From UBA3263 sp964508865 (GTDB taxonomy: Bacteria; Bacteroidota; Bacteroidia; Bacteroidales; Muribaculaceae), in assembly GCA_964508865.1 (NCBI GenBank), contig CAZDVP010000004.1:1-48131 (forward strand): DNA of 48,131 nucleotides, in the 5' to 3' direction. The position numbers and the translations under genes are program-made. Position 1 is the stretch's first letter. Each line of letters starts with the position of its first letter. Shown piece after piece: positions 31,833-40,745 of this stretch. Below the pieces are notes generated by a model, which did no database searches, had not been told where the DNA came from, and was given only the letters and a program-made list of their open reading frames with translations.

Positions 31833-34715
31833 ATGAATCGCAAACCGATTATATTAGCGATGCTCGCCCTCGGTGTCATCACAGCCGAGGCTCAGATAAA
31901 TTCACCGCAGAGCAACGGCTATGAGGCTCGCGCCGCCGCAATGTTGGAAAGCGGTAATTTCCAGGGCTGTATAGATCAGTGCAAAGCCGGTCTGCAGCTG
32001 GGCAGCACGCGGCGCCAGCAGTTGCAGTGGCTCGCCGCGGTAGCTGCTTTCAATGGCGGAATGCCCGAAGCGCGCACTTTGCTAACCGCCTATGTGCGCC
32101 AGTTTCCAGGAGCTACCAATGTGACCTCTGCCCGGTTGATGCTGGCAACCATAACCTTTTATAGTGGTGAATATAGCCGCGCGCTCGAACAGTTTGCCCG
32201 AATTGACGCCGGTCAGCTCAACGACAACGAGCGCGAAGACCTGATCTATCGAAAGGCCTATTCGCTGATGAAACTCGGCGATTTCGGGCAGGCAACGCCG
32301 CTGATGCAGTCGCTGGCCCAGACAAGCCGCTACGGCAGCAGCGCCGTTTTCTACGAGGCCTACATGGCGTTTGCCGACGGAGAATATGGCTATGCCATGA
32401 GCCTGTTCGAGAAGTGCGACAAGACCAAAGCTCCCGGCAATATGGCCGACTATTACATTGCGCAGATTCTTTTCAGGCAGGCAAAATATGCCGACGCCCT
32501 GAATCTGCTCATGCCGTTAATGGCCCGCAAGGATGTAGAGCCTGAGTTCAGCGACGAAATCGAGCGCATTGCCGGCGAATCGTTCTACGCGATAGGCGAC
32601 GATAACCGCGCAATGGTCTACCTCAACACCTATATCAGCAAGTATGGCGACGAGGCCCCGTTGAGCACTAAATATATTGTTGGCGTTGAGCGCTACCAGA
32701 CAGCTGACTATGACCAGGCGCTCGAACTGTTGGCTCCGGTCAGCTCGCTCAATGACGCTATGGGCCAGAGCGCAGCATTGACCATGGGGCAGGCGTATCT
32801 GGCCAAAGGCAACAATAAGTCGGCGCTGATGATGTTCAACAAGGCCACGCAGCTTGATTTCGACCCGTCGCTGACCGAAATAGCTTACTATAACTATGCA
32901 GTGGCGCAGGTCGACGGTGGCCGCATTCCTTTCGGCAACAGCGTGCAGACCCTCGAAGACTTTTTGAAGCGCTTTCCGCGCAGCCGTTATGCCGACAGCG
33001 TCAGGGAATATCTCGTCAAAGGCTATATGGCCACCGACGATTATCAAGGCGCACTGAGGTCGCTCAACGCAATTAAGAACTCCAACAGCGAAGCGGTCAA
33101 GCAGGCCCGCCAGCAGGTAAACTTTGTGCTCGGAACCCGCGCTTTGCAGGCCGGCAATGCCAACGAGGCGATTTCTTACCTGAAGGATTCGGAGAAATAC
33201 TCGTCGGCCAACGCCGAGATTGCGCGCCAGGCTGATCTATGGCTCGGCGATGCCTATTATGCCGCCGGCGACTATTCGGCTGCCGCTACGCAGTATCGCA
33301 AATTTCTGGCCAAAACGCCGGTTTCGGATCCCAACCGCTCAACCGCGCAATATAATCTGGCCTATTCGTTGTTTGGCGCACGCAACTATGCCGATGCCCG
33401 AAAGAATTTTGAGAGCATCGTTGCCGACCGCAACCAAAGTTCTGACGTGAAAGCCGACGGCTATAACCGCATCGGTGACACTTATTACTACGATAAGCAG
33501 CTTGCCCAAGCAAAAGAGGCATATCGCAAGGCCTACGACACCAACCCGGGCTCCGGAGATTATTCCTTGCTGCAGATTGCAATGATGGACGGCCACCTTG
33601 GCCGGCATCAGGATAAGCTGCAAACCCTGACCGAACTCATAACCAAATTCCCGAAGTCACCCCTTCGCTCAAAGGCTATGACCGAAAAGGCGTTGACCTA
33701 CGTTGTTATCGGGAACCGTGCTGCTGCAATTGATGAGTACAAGCAGATCGCTACGAACTACAGGGCGACCGCACAAGGCCGCAATGCTCTGCTCCAGTTA
33801 GCTATTCTGAGCGATAACAGCGGCGATTCGCAGAGCGCGATTGACTACTACCGTCAGGTGGTTACCAACTATCCGACCAGCTCGGAGGCAGCCTTGGCCG
33901 TTGAAGACATGAAGCGCATCTATGGCGAACGAAACAACATCGAGGAACTCAACAGCTTCCTGGAGTCAATCAAGGGCGCTCCGCAGCTCGACGCTACCGA
34001 ACGTAACGCCATAGCCGCTGCCGGGCTTCTGCGCAAGGCAAAGAGCGCCGACAGTGCCGATAGCCGTCTTGCAACCGCCAACGAGCTGTTGGTCAATTAT
34101 CCTGACGCAGAAGGCGCGGAAGAAGCGCTGAGCATTGCCGCTGCCGCTTATATGGAACTTGGCCTGACCGACAAGGCTTTGAAAACCTATAGTGAGCTCG
34201 AGCAAAAGGCTTCGAGCCCAACAATGCGCCATGCCGCCCGAATGGGAATGCTTCGCTCCGCCGCCGAAATGGGCGACGACAAGAGTGTGCTCAGCGTATC
34301 GGCCGATATTATTGCCAACGCAGGAGCAGCCGGCGCCGATATCAACGAGGTCAAATTCCGCCGCGCAGTTGCGCTTCATTCAACCGGCAATTCCGCCGAA
34401 GCGCTCAATCTCTGGAAAGAGTTGAGCAAATCAATGTCGACACTCTATGGCACCCGTTCCGCATTTGAAATTGCCGACCATTATTTCCGCCAGGGTCAGC
34501 TCGACAAGGCTGCATCTCAAGCCGAAAGCATTATTGACGCAAATCCGCCGCAGCCCTATTGGCTGGCAAGAACGTTTATTCTCTACAGTGATGTTTTGCG
34601 TGCTCAGGGTTCAGACTTTGAAGCCGACGAGTACCTGAAGGTGCTCCGCTCGAACTATCCCGGCACCGAAACCGATATTTTCCTGATGATTGACAAACGC
34701 CTGCCTCAGAAATGA
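31833..34715 (+). CDS. Large TPR-repeat protein, periplasmic
   Basis: A 960-residue exported protein. MNRKPIILAMLALGVITAEAQ is a signal peptide; nearly all the rest is tetratricopeptide-like helical repeats, with units such as SGEYSRALEQFARI, QAKYADALNLL, AGDYSAAATQYRKFL and QLAQAKEAYRKAY. Blocks resembling the YbgF/BamD outer-membrane lipoprotein-type repeats occur (NYPTSSEAALAVEDMKRIY). Such proteins are scaffolds for envelope complexes. The stop overlaps the start of the following barrel gene by four bases (ATGA), which suggests that the two proteins work together, with the TPR protein in the periplasm and the barrel in the outer membrane. Confidence 0.88.
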   Translation: MNRKPIILAMLALGVITAEAQINSPQSNGYEARAAAMLESGNFQGCIDQCKAGLQLGSTRRQQLQWLAAVAAFNGGMPEARTLLTAYVRQFPGATNVTSARLMLATITFYSGEYSRALEQFARIDAGQLNDNEREDLIYRKAYSLMKLGDFGQATPLMQSLAQTSRYGSSAVFYEAYMAFADGEYGYAMSLFEKCDKTKAPGNMADYYIAQILFRQAKYADALNLLMPLMARKDVEPEFSDEIERIAGESFYAIGDDNRAMVYLNTYISKYGDEAPLSTKYIVGVERYQTADYDQALELLAPVSSLNDAMGQSAALTMGQAYLAKGNNKSALMMFNKATQLDFDPSLTEIAYYNYAVAQVDGGRIPFGNSVQTLEDFLKRFPRSRYADSVREYLVKGYMATDDYQGALRSLNAIKNSNSEAVKQARQQVNFVLGTRALQAGNANEAISYLKDSEKYSSANAEIARQADLWLGDAYYAAGDYSAAATQYRKFLAKTPVSDPNRSTAQYNLAYSLFGARNYADARKNFESIVADRNQSSDVKADGYNRIGDTYYYDKQLAQAKEAYRKAYDTNPGSGDYSLLQIAMMDGHLGRHQDKLQTLTELITKFPKSPLRSKAMTEKALTYVVIGNRAAAIDEYKQIATNYRATAQGRNALLQLAILSDNSGDSQSAIDYYRQVVTNYPTSSEAALAVEDMKRIYGERNNIEELNSFLESIKGAPQLDATERNAIAAAGLLRKAKSADSADSRLATANELLVNYPDAEGAEEALSIAAAAYMELGLTDKALKTYSELEQKASSPTMRHAARMGMLRSAAEMGDDKSVLSVSADIIANAGAAGADINEVKFRRAVALHSTGNSAEALNLWKELSKSMSTLYGTRSAFEIADHYFRQGQLDKAASQAESIIDANPPQPYWLARTFILYSDVLRAQGSDFEADEYLKVLRSNYPGTETDIFLMIDKRLPQK

Positions 34716-36349
34716 AAACAAGATATTCTTTATCGCTCTGCGGGCTGCTGATTGCGGCAGCCGTGAGCGCTCAGGATTTAAATACAGAAATTACCGTTAA
34801 CCACGAAGTGGTTCCGGAGGAGCAGGCTGCTACACGTCTGCGCATCCTCCCGCAGATTTCATTGCCAAAGGTCAATGTTGGCCGTCTGCCGGCCGCCTCG
34901 CGTTTCCTGCCGGCTGAAATCTCGCCTTATATTATTCCGCTTTCGCCTGCTGCTTATCTCGACAAGGAGCGAAGCTATCCTTTCCGCGGGTATGCGATGC
35001 TCGGCTACGGCCCGGTTTATAATCTCGAAGGCTCGTTTGGCTACAAGCTGGTTCAACGACAGAATCTTTCGGTTAATGCCCTCGCTCAGTTCGATGGCAT
35101 GAGCTACAGGCGCGGTTACCGCAAGCTGCCGCCATTCATGAGCGGTTACACCGACAAAGATTGTTTCCGTCGCCAGGCTGTTGCTGCCGGGGCCGATACC
35201 CGCTGGACAACGTCGAAAGGCACGCTGACCGGTTCGGTTATGTATCAGTTCACTGACTATAACTTCCCGATTCTGCAATTGCAGATTCCCCCGGTTACCG
35301 ACAGACACAAAATTGACGCCAATCAGGCCATGGTTAACGTAGGGTGGGGAAGCAACTACAAGAATCTTGACTATTCCGTCGGGTTCGATTACTCGATGAT
35401 TTATCTCGGCAAAGGAAATGCCAATAATAACCGCGTGGCGGTTAAGGGAGCAGCTTCGTGGCGCACTTCAACCAAGTCGGCCCTGAGCGTTGATTTAGGT
35501 TTCAGTATAGCTCACTCCGAGATAACAAACAATAAAGGGATAGTTCACATTGTTCCGCGCTACTCCTTTGCCGTCAATCAATTCAAGCTGCGCATAGGAG
35601 CGGATGTGGATGTCTGCACGGGCAATGTTTCTTACAGTCCTCGGCTGTTGCTCTCGCCTGACCTTGATGTTGTGTGGCAGCCCTCAAATTTCTTTAATAT
35701 CTGGGGCAAAGTCAGCGGACGCATGGACGATAATTACCGCGGCAAGCTGTTTGACCTGCAGCCATATCTGCTGGCTGATTTCGATGCGGGAATGTCGAGA
35801 ATCTACGATGGCGAAATCGGCATGACTTTCGGTCCTTTCCGCGGTGGTGCAATTCAGGTTTTCGGCGGTTATACGATTGCGAAAGACTGGTATATCCCGG
35901 CAATTGCAACCGGAATGCTCGAGGCTTGGGACGTTAACGGTTTCCACGGCGGAGTTGCGGTCAGCTACGACTGGCGACGCTATATTTCAACTAATCTCCG
36001 CCTTGAGGTTGCCGAGAGCCCGCGCGGTAACTATTCGCGTGGCTATGCATTGTGGGGCGACCACGCACGGTTCAACCTGAGCTATAACCTCACTGCCCGC
36101 CCGATTGATAATCTTTCAATTAACCTTGGCTATCAGCTGAGAGTGGGTCGCCAAAAGCAACTCGCAGCCGGCAAGAATATGAACCTTTGCAACATCAGCA
36201 ACCTTACGGTAGCAGTCAACTACCGCATTGACAGCCGCTGGTCAGTGTTCCTGCGCGGAGAAAATCTTTTGAATCAGAATTGGTATTTAGGTCCGGCAGT
36301 GCCCTGTCAGGGAATTATGGGTATGGCCGGTGCTTCATATTTATTTTAA
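34712..36349 (+). CDS. TonB-dependent-receptor-like outer membrane barrel without visible plug
   Basis: A 545-residue protein with a signal peptide (MKTRYSLSLCGLLIAAAVSA). Many alternating strands follow, ending in FLRGENLLNQNWYLGPAVPCQGIMGMAGASYLF, a C-terminal pattern of TonB-dependent receptor barrels (LRGENLLN-type strand and a final aromatic). It is shorter than a full receptor and no plug domain or TonB box is evident. It overlaps the TPR gene by four bases. Possible roles are an outer-membrane channel or an anchor for the TPR protein; nothing in the sequence decides. Confidence 0.7.
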   Translation: MKTRYSLSLCGLLIAAAVSAQDLNTEITVNHEVVPEEQAATRLRILPQISLPKVNVGRLPAASRFLPAEISPYIIPLSPAAYLDKERSYPFRGYAMLGYGPVYNLEGSFGYKLVQRQNLSVNALAQFDGMSYRRGYRKLPPFMSGYTDKDCFRRQAVAAGADTRWTTSKGTLTGSVMYQFTDYNFPILQLQIPPVTDRHKIDANQAMVNVGWGSNYKNLDYSVGFDYSMIYLGKGNANNNRVAVKGAASWRTSTKSALSVDLGFSIAHSEITNNKGIVHIVPRYSFAVNQFKLRIGADVDVCTGNVSYSPRLLLSPDLDVVWQPSNFFNIWGKVSGRMDDNYRGKLFDLQPYLLADFDAGMSRIYDGEIGMTFGPFRGGAIQVFGGYTIAKDWYIPAIATGMLEAWDVNGFHGGVAVSYDWRRYISTNLRLEVAESPRGNYSRGYALWGDHARFNLSYNLTARPIDNLSINLGYQLRVGRQKQLAAGKNMNLCNISNLTVAVNYRIDSRWSVFLRGENLLNQNWYLGPAVPCQGIMGMAGASYLF

Positions 36350-36357
36350 AAAACATT

Positions 36358-37011
36358 ATGAAAATCAACAATCTAACAGAGCAAAATTCGTTGCTGAGCC
36401 AGTATATGATGGAGCTTCGCGACGTTAACGTACATGGCGATATGCTTCGTTTCCGCCGCAATCTGGAGCGCATTGGCGAAATCATGGCCTATGAAATCTC
36501 CAAAACCCTCCAATTCTCTGACGAAGAGATTCAGACTCCGCTGGCTCCGTGTGTTTGCCGGAAGCTGAGCGAAAAGGTTGTTTTGGCAACGATTTTCCGT
36601 GCCGGTTTGCCGTTTCATCAGGGATTTCTGAACTACTTCGACCATTCGGAAAACGCTTTTGTGTCGGCCTATAGAAAATATAAGGAAAAGGAGAATTTCG
36701 ACGTTTTCATTGAATATATCGCATCGCCCGATTTGAATGGAAAAACCGTTATTTTGTGCGACCCGATGCTGGCAACCGGAACCTCGATGGAACTCAGCTA
36801 CCGCGCTTTGCTGACCAAGGGCGAGCCTGCCCACGTTCATGTTGCATCCGTGATTGCCTCTGAAGCCGCAATCGAATATGTTAAAAAGACCTTCCCGGTC
36901 GATAAAACCACCGTTTGGTGTGCAGCTATCGACCCTGAAATCAACGATCATTCCTATATCGTTCCCGGTCTTGGCGATGCCGGTGATTTGGCTTATGGCG
37001 AAAAGCTATGA
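36358..37011 (+). CDS. upp: Uracil phosphoribosyltransferase
   Basis: Makes UMP from uracil and PRPP. The start chosen is the ATG of MKINNLTEQNSLLSQYMMELRD, giving 217 residues, the usual family size; the upstream open frame runs into the barrel gene and is not used. FRAGLPFHQGFLNYF, the PRPP loop VILCDPMLATGTSM and the uracil-binding YIVPGLGDAGDLAYG are all present. It lies eight bases after the barrel gene and overlaps the transporter gene by four bases (ATGA). It supplies uridine nucleotides, which might be relevant to a nucleotide-sugar pathway downstream (speculative). Confidence 0.94.
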   Translation: MKINNLTEQNSLLSQYMMELRDVNVHGDMLRFRRNLERIGEIMAYEISKTLQFSDEEIQTPLAPCVCRKLSEKVVLATIFRAGLPFHQGFLNYFDHSENAFVSAYRKYKEKENFDVFIEYIASPDLNGKTVILCDPMLATGTSMELSYRALLTKGEPAHVHVASVIASEAAIEYVKKTFPVDKTTVWCAAIDPEINDHSYIVPGLGDAGDLAYGEKL

Positions 37012-38270
37012 GTATTAAACCGAAGTCATATGGTTTGGCGTTCGTATTGGTGACGCTGTTGTTCCTGTTCTGGGGACTCGCCAACAATATGAACGACACG
37101 CTTTTGGCAGCGTTTAAGCGAATATTGTCGCTGAGCGACCTGCAAACCTCTCTGGTGCAGTTCGCGTTCTATGGCTCATATTTTTGCTTTGCGTTGCCGG
37201 CCGCGCTGTTTATCAAGCGTTTCAGCTATAAGAGCGGCATTATTCTCGGTTTGTTGGTTTATGCGTTAGGAACAATATTGTTCACTCCGGCAGGAAATGC
37301 ACGTAGCTTCGGCTTTTTCCTGATTGCCATTTATGTTATGGCGGCCGGTTGCACGATTCTGGAAACTACTGCCAACCCGCTGATAATGCTGTTAGGCAAG
37401 CCGGAAACCGCAACACGGCGACTGAACATAGCTCAGTCGTTCAATCCGCTGGGCGCAATCATCGGCATTCTGATGAGCCGCCATTTGATTCTTGAGCGTC
37501 TGCATCAGGTCGATGCAGCGGACCGCAGCATGATGAGTCAGATGGATTTGGTTTTGATTCAGAAGCAAGAGTTCAGCGCTGTTTCGGTAACTTATTTCAT
37601 AATAGGGTGTGTGTTGGTTCTGCTCACCTGTGTGATTGCCTTTTCGCCGATGCCTTCGGACCGCGACAACTCCAAACTCAGTGCGCCGCTGGGCGAATTT
37701 CTCAAGGAGCTTTGGAAGCGCAAGCGTTACCGCTATGGCGTTGTTGCCCAATTCTTTTATGTTGGAGCCCAGACCTGCGTGTGGTCGTTTACCATTCGCT
37801 TCGTAACCTCCGAACTGCATATCAACGAGGCATCCGCAAGCGATTACTTTCTGATTTCGATTGTTCTGTTCACTGCCTGCCGCTTTATCTTCACCGCTCT
37901 GATGAAGTATTTCAGTCCGGCTAAACTGTTGGCGCTTTCAACCGCCGGAGCGGTTATGTCTACTCTGGTAGTTATTATGAGCCATGATATCTGGGCGGTT
38001 ATCGGTCTGGTTTTGATTTCGGCTTTTATGAGCCTTATGTTCCCGACAATCTATGGTTTAGCACTGACCGGAATGTCGGGCGACGGCGTTAAATTCGCTT
38101 CGTCGGGGCTAATCATGTCGATTGTTGGCGGCGCGTTGATAACCCCGCTTCAGGGTTTGATAAGCGACGTTACGGAGAATATTTCAGTGTCGTTCTGCGT
38201 GCCGCTGATTTGTTTTATAATGATTTTGATTTACTCAATCTCGGTAGTCTATGGAGCCGACAAAAACTGA
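37008..38270 (+). CDS. FucP-family sugar:H+ symporter (MFS)
   Basis: A 420-residue integral membrane protein with about 12 hydrophobic helices. It belongs to the FucP branch of the major facilitator superfamily: LFFLFWG-type first helix (LLFLFWGLANNMNDTLLAAF), then LSDLQTSLVQFAFYGSYFC and CTILETTANPLIMLLG, which are hallmarks of L-fucose, glucose/galactose and other hexose symporters. The substrate cannot be fixed from sequence. It starts inside the upp stop (ATGA) and its last 20 bases overlap the next gene, so transporter and nucleotidyltransferase/GHMP protein are tightly co-expressed. Confidence 0.88.
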   Translation: MSIKPKSYGLAFVLVTLLFLFWGLANNMNDTLLAAFKRILSLSDLQTSLVQFAFYGSYFCFALPAALFIKRFSYKSGIILGLLVYALGTILFTPAGNARSFGFFLIAIYVMAAGCTILETTANPLIMLLGKPETATRRLNIAQSFNPLGAIIGILMSRHLILERLHQVDAADRSMMSQMDLVLIQKQEFSAVSVTYFIIGCVLVLLTCVIAFSPMPSDRDNSKLSAPLGEFLKELWKRKRYRYGVVAQFFYVGAQTCVWSFTIRFVTSELHINEASASDYFLISIVLFTACRFIFTALMKYFSPAKLLALSTAGAVMSTLVVIMSHDIWAVIGLVLISAFMSLMFPTIYGLALTGMSGDGVKFASSGLIMSIVGGALITPLQGLISDVTENISVSFCVPLICFIMILIYSISVVYGADKN

Positions 38271-39432
38271 ACGTCCAAAAGTATTTGTTTCCGGATGCTA
38301 CGATATGCTTCATTCCGGCCATGTTGCGTTTTTTAAAGAAGCCTCGCAATATGGCGACCTGTATGTCGGCATCGGTTCGGATTCAACAATCGAAGAGTTG
38401 AAGAAGCGCAAGCCGGTCTATAGCGAGCGCGAGCGTTTGTATATGGTCAAGGCTATTCGCTACGTCAAGGACGCGTGGATTAACCGCGGCTCGGGCCTGA
38501 TGGATTTTGTCGACACGGTCGAAATGGTGAAGCCCGACGTTTTCGTGGTTAACAGCGACGGTGGCAATGAAACCAAACGTAAATTCTGCGAGGAACGAGG
38601 TATTAAATATGTTGTTCTTGAACGAGAACCTGATGCCGGCCTCGTTGCCCGGTCGACAACAAGTCTGCGCACCGATGTGAAGACCCAGCTGCCTTATAGG
38701 CTTGACCTTGCAGGCACTTGGATTGACCAGCCATACGTGAGCCAGCATCATCCGGGCTGGGCGCTGACAATTTCGCTGGAGCCGATTGAGGAATATATGG
38801 AGCGCGGCGGAATGTCGACCTCTACGCGCAACACTGCCCGTAAAATCTGGCCTTATCAGTTGCCGAACTATAATGAGGAGATGCTGGCGCGTTTGCTGTT
38901 CTGCTTCGAGAATGATCCCGAGCAGGACAAAGGATTCATTTCCGGTGCGCAGGATGCCATTGGCATTTGCATGTCGGGGCTTAACCGCCATTATTACGAC
39001 AACACCTACTGGCCCTCGAAAATCGAGTCGGTTCAGGATGAGGAAACCTTGCAATGGCTGGAAAAGCATCTATGTCTGGTGCCCACGTTCCCCCGGCGTC
39101 AGGGCTGTTCGGTTGTTGAGGGCAAAGATATTACACCCGAAAAGGTTGCGGCGCTCGCCGATGCCGCCGACCGCTGCTGGGATGCTATTAAGGCCCATGA
39201 CCTTCAGGCTTTTGCGCGGGCCTATCAGGATTCCTTCAATGCACAGATTGCAATGTTCCCGGCAATGGTAGCCGATGGCATCAGGGAGTATATCGACAAG
39301 TATGCCGGCAAGTCGCTGGCCCATAAACTTTCAGGTGCCGGAGGTGGCGGTTATCTGGCCCTCGTTATAAACGAGGGTGAGCTGCCCGAAGGTGCTCACC
39401 CCTTGAAAATCCGTCGGAAAGACAGTTATTAG
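38251..39432 (+). CDS. Two-domain nucleotidyltransferase / GHMP-kinase-like protein
   Basis: 393 residues. The N-terminal domain (about 8-140) is a cytidylyltransferase-like HIGH-superfamily fold: FVSGCYDMLHSGHVAFFKEA contains the HxGH motif (HSGH), followed by YVGIGSDSTIEELK. The C-terminal part (about 145-393) resembles a GHMP sugar kinase of the HddA/FKP type: LPYRLDLAGTWIDQP is motif 1, ISGAQDAIGICMSGLN corresponds to the G-x-QD block, and KLSGAGGGGYLALV is motif 3. The usual P-x-GLGSSSA phosphate loop is missing; GGMSTSTRNTARKIW may replace it. A sugar 1-kinase plus nucleotidyltransferase would make a nucleotide sugar, as FKP does for fucose. The stop overlaps the convergent dacB-like stop. 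Confidence 0.8.
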   Translation: MEPTKTERPKVFVSGCYDMLHSGHVAFFKEASQYGDLYVGIGSDSTIEELKKRKPVYSERERLYMVKAIRYVKDAWINRGSGLMDFVDTVEMVKPDVFVVNSDGGNETKRKFCEERGIKYVVLEREPDAGLVARSTTSLRTDVKTQLPYRLDLAGTWIDQPYVSQHHPGWALTISLEPIEEYMERGGMSTSTRNTARKIWPYQLPNYNEEMLARLLFCFENDPEQDKGFISGAQDAIGICMSGLNRHYYDNTYWPSKIESVQDEETLQWLEKHLCLVPTFPRRQGCSVVEGKDITPEKVAALADAADRCWDAIKAHDLQAFARAYQDSFNAQIAMFPAMVADGIREYIDKYAGKSLAHKLSGAGGGGYLALVINEGELPEGAHPLKIRRKDSY

Positions 39433-40745
39433 TCGCTATTGAGTTGCGAAAGAAATTCGGAAATTGCAGCGCGCGCGGCCTTGGTGTCGGGCGCGTTGTT
39501 GATCATTATGGCTATGGCATGGCTGGGCTTCTGCGTGAGCCGGTCGATTCGATAGCCCACATAGCAGATAACACCGGTCATCGATCCTGATTTCAGCACA
39601 AAACATTCGCAGCCGGGCGTGTTGCGCATGAAATTCATGACTGTGCCATCCAGGCCGACGCGGGCAAAGGAGCGGACATAGTTGGGGTTGTCGGCGCATT
39701 TAATCAATATCTGACCAAGTTGGCGAGGCGAAATGGCGTTGTGGCGCGACAATCCGCTTCCGTCGGCAATTCTGGCGCCTGCCAGGTCAATTCCCATTTC
39801 GCTGAGGATCGAGCGCTCTGCGGCAATGGCCTTTGCTCTTGGTTGACCGGGTGCAAGCAAACGCAACGTTGCCTCGGCCATCTGATTGTCGGAGCGAACC
39901 ATTAAGGAGCGGGCGACCTCGCGCAGTTGCGGAGAGTTATAGACCAGCAGCGTAGATTTTTCGCCGCCTGGTTCTTTATTACCACCGGCGCCGAATAGAC
40001 TGTCGATTTGCGAAAGCAGAACTTCGGTCGGATTGGGCATCGAGCAAATCAGAGTGGCTTGCTTTTGCTTTCCGCCAGGCGCGCCGCTTACGGTCAGTTC
40101 GTAGCTGCCAGGATTCCTGAAGAACTTCAGCGGGCCTTTTCCTCCAAGATTCCGTATTTTAAGCCCGGGGATATTGGGCGTTGTGCGCAGCGACGGCACC
40201 GACAGGTTGAAGACATTGTCGTTCCAGTTCAGCGAGTAGAAGCCTGCTCCGTCTATTCCGGGAATATCTTCGAGCTCCCACGACGGCACAGGTCCCTGGT
40301 CCGGCCATGGCGATAGTTCAATCGCCTTTCCGGTTATTGCCGTTATGCCCGACTTTGAGGCCGCGTTGCGGAGCGCTGTCAGAAAGCCTTCGCGCTCTTT
40401 GCGAAATTGGGCCGAGCCAAGAGTCGGGTCGCCTGAGCCAATGACTTCGATATTGCCCCGGAGTTTGCCGTTGGCGATAGAGCCTGACGTTTTTACTACT
40501 GTCTGCCAGCAAAAGTCGCCTCCGCATTTAGTCAGGGCGGCTGCCACGGTCACTGACTTCATAACCGAAGCCGGAGTTAGGAGCTGCTCGGAGTTATAGG
40601 CAACTGTCGGTTCTTGGCCGCTGACCGGAGCAACGTAAACGCCAACAACGGCTTGGTCGCTTCCGGTAAACGTTAGCGGACACTGCCCGGAGGCAATGCC
40701 CGCAATAACGAGCGCTAAGGTTGCGCAAATCAGTTGTTTAATCAT
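39429..40745 (-). CDS. dacB: D-alanyl-D-alanine carboxypeptidase/endopeptidase (PBP4 type, S13)
   Basis: A 438-residue periplasmic peptidoglycan peptidase. A signal peptide (MIKQLICATLALVIAGIASG) precedes the S13 catalytic motifs: SVMK (Ser60, Lys63), SDN (285-287) and KSG (385-387). The long insertion between the first and second motifs is typical of PBP4. Such enzymes trim pentapeptides or cut cross-links. It overlaps htpG by four bases (ATGA), an odd pairing of a chaperone with a cell-wall enzyme. Confidence 0.92.
   Translation of the reverse strand: MIKQLICATLALVIAGIASGQCPLTFTGSDQAVVGVYVAPVSGQEPTVAYNSEQLLTPASVMKSVTVAAALTKCGGDFCWQTVVKTSGSIANGKLRGNIEVIGSGDPTLGSAQFRKEREGFLTALRNAASKSGITAITGKAIELSPWPDQGPVPSWELEDIPGIDGAGFYSLNWNDNVFNLSVPSLRTTPNIPGLKIRNLGGKGPLKFFRNPGSYELTVSGAPGGKQKQATLICSMPNPTEVLLSQIDSLFGAGGNKEPGGEKSTLLVYNSPQLREVARSLMVRSDNQMAEATLRLLAPGQPRAKAIAAERSILSEMGIDLAGARIADGSGLSRHNAISPRQLGQILIKCADNPNYVRSFARVGLDGTVMNFMRNTPGCECFVLKSGSMTGVICYVGYRIDRLTQKPSHAIAIMINNAPDTKAARAAISEFLSQLNSD

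Noticed and set aside
36280..36357. Upstream extension of upp
   Set aside because: It runs through the end of the barrel gene; the ATG at 36358 gives normal family length.
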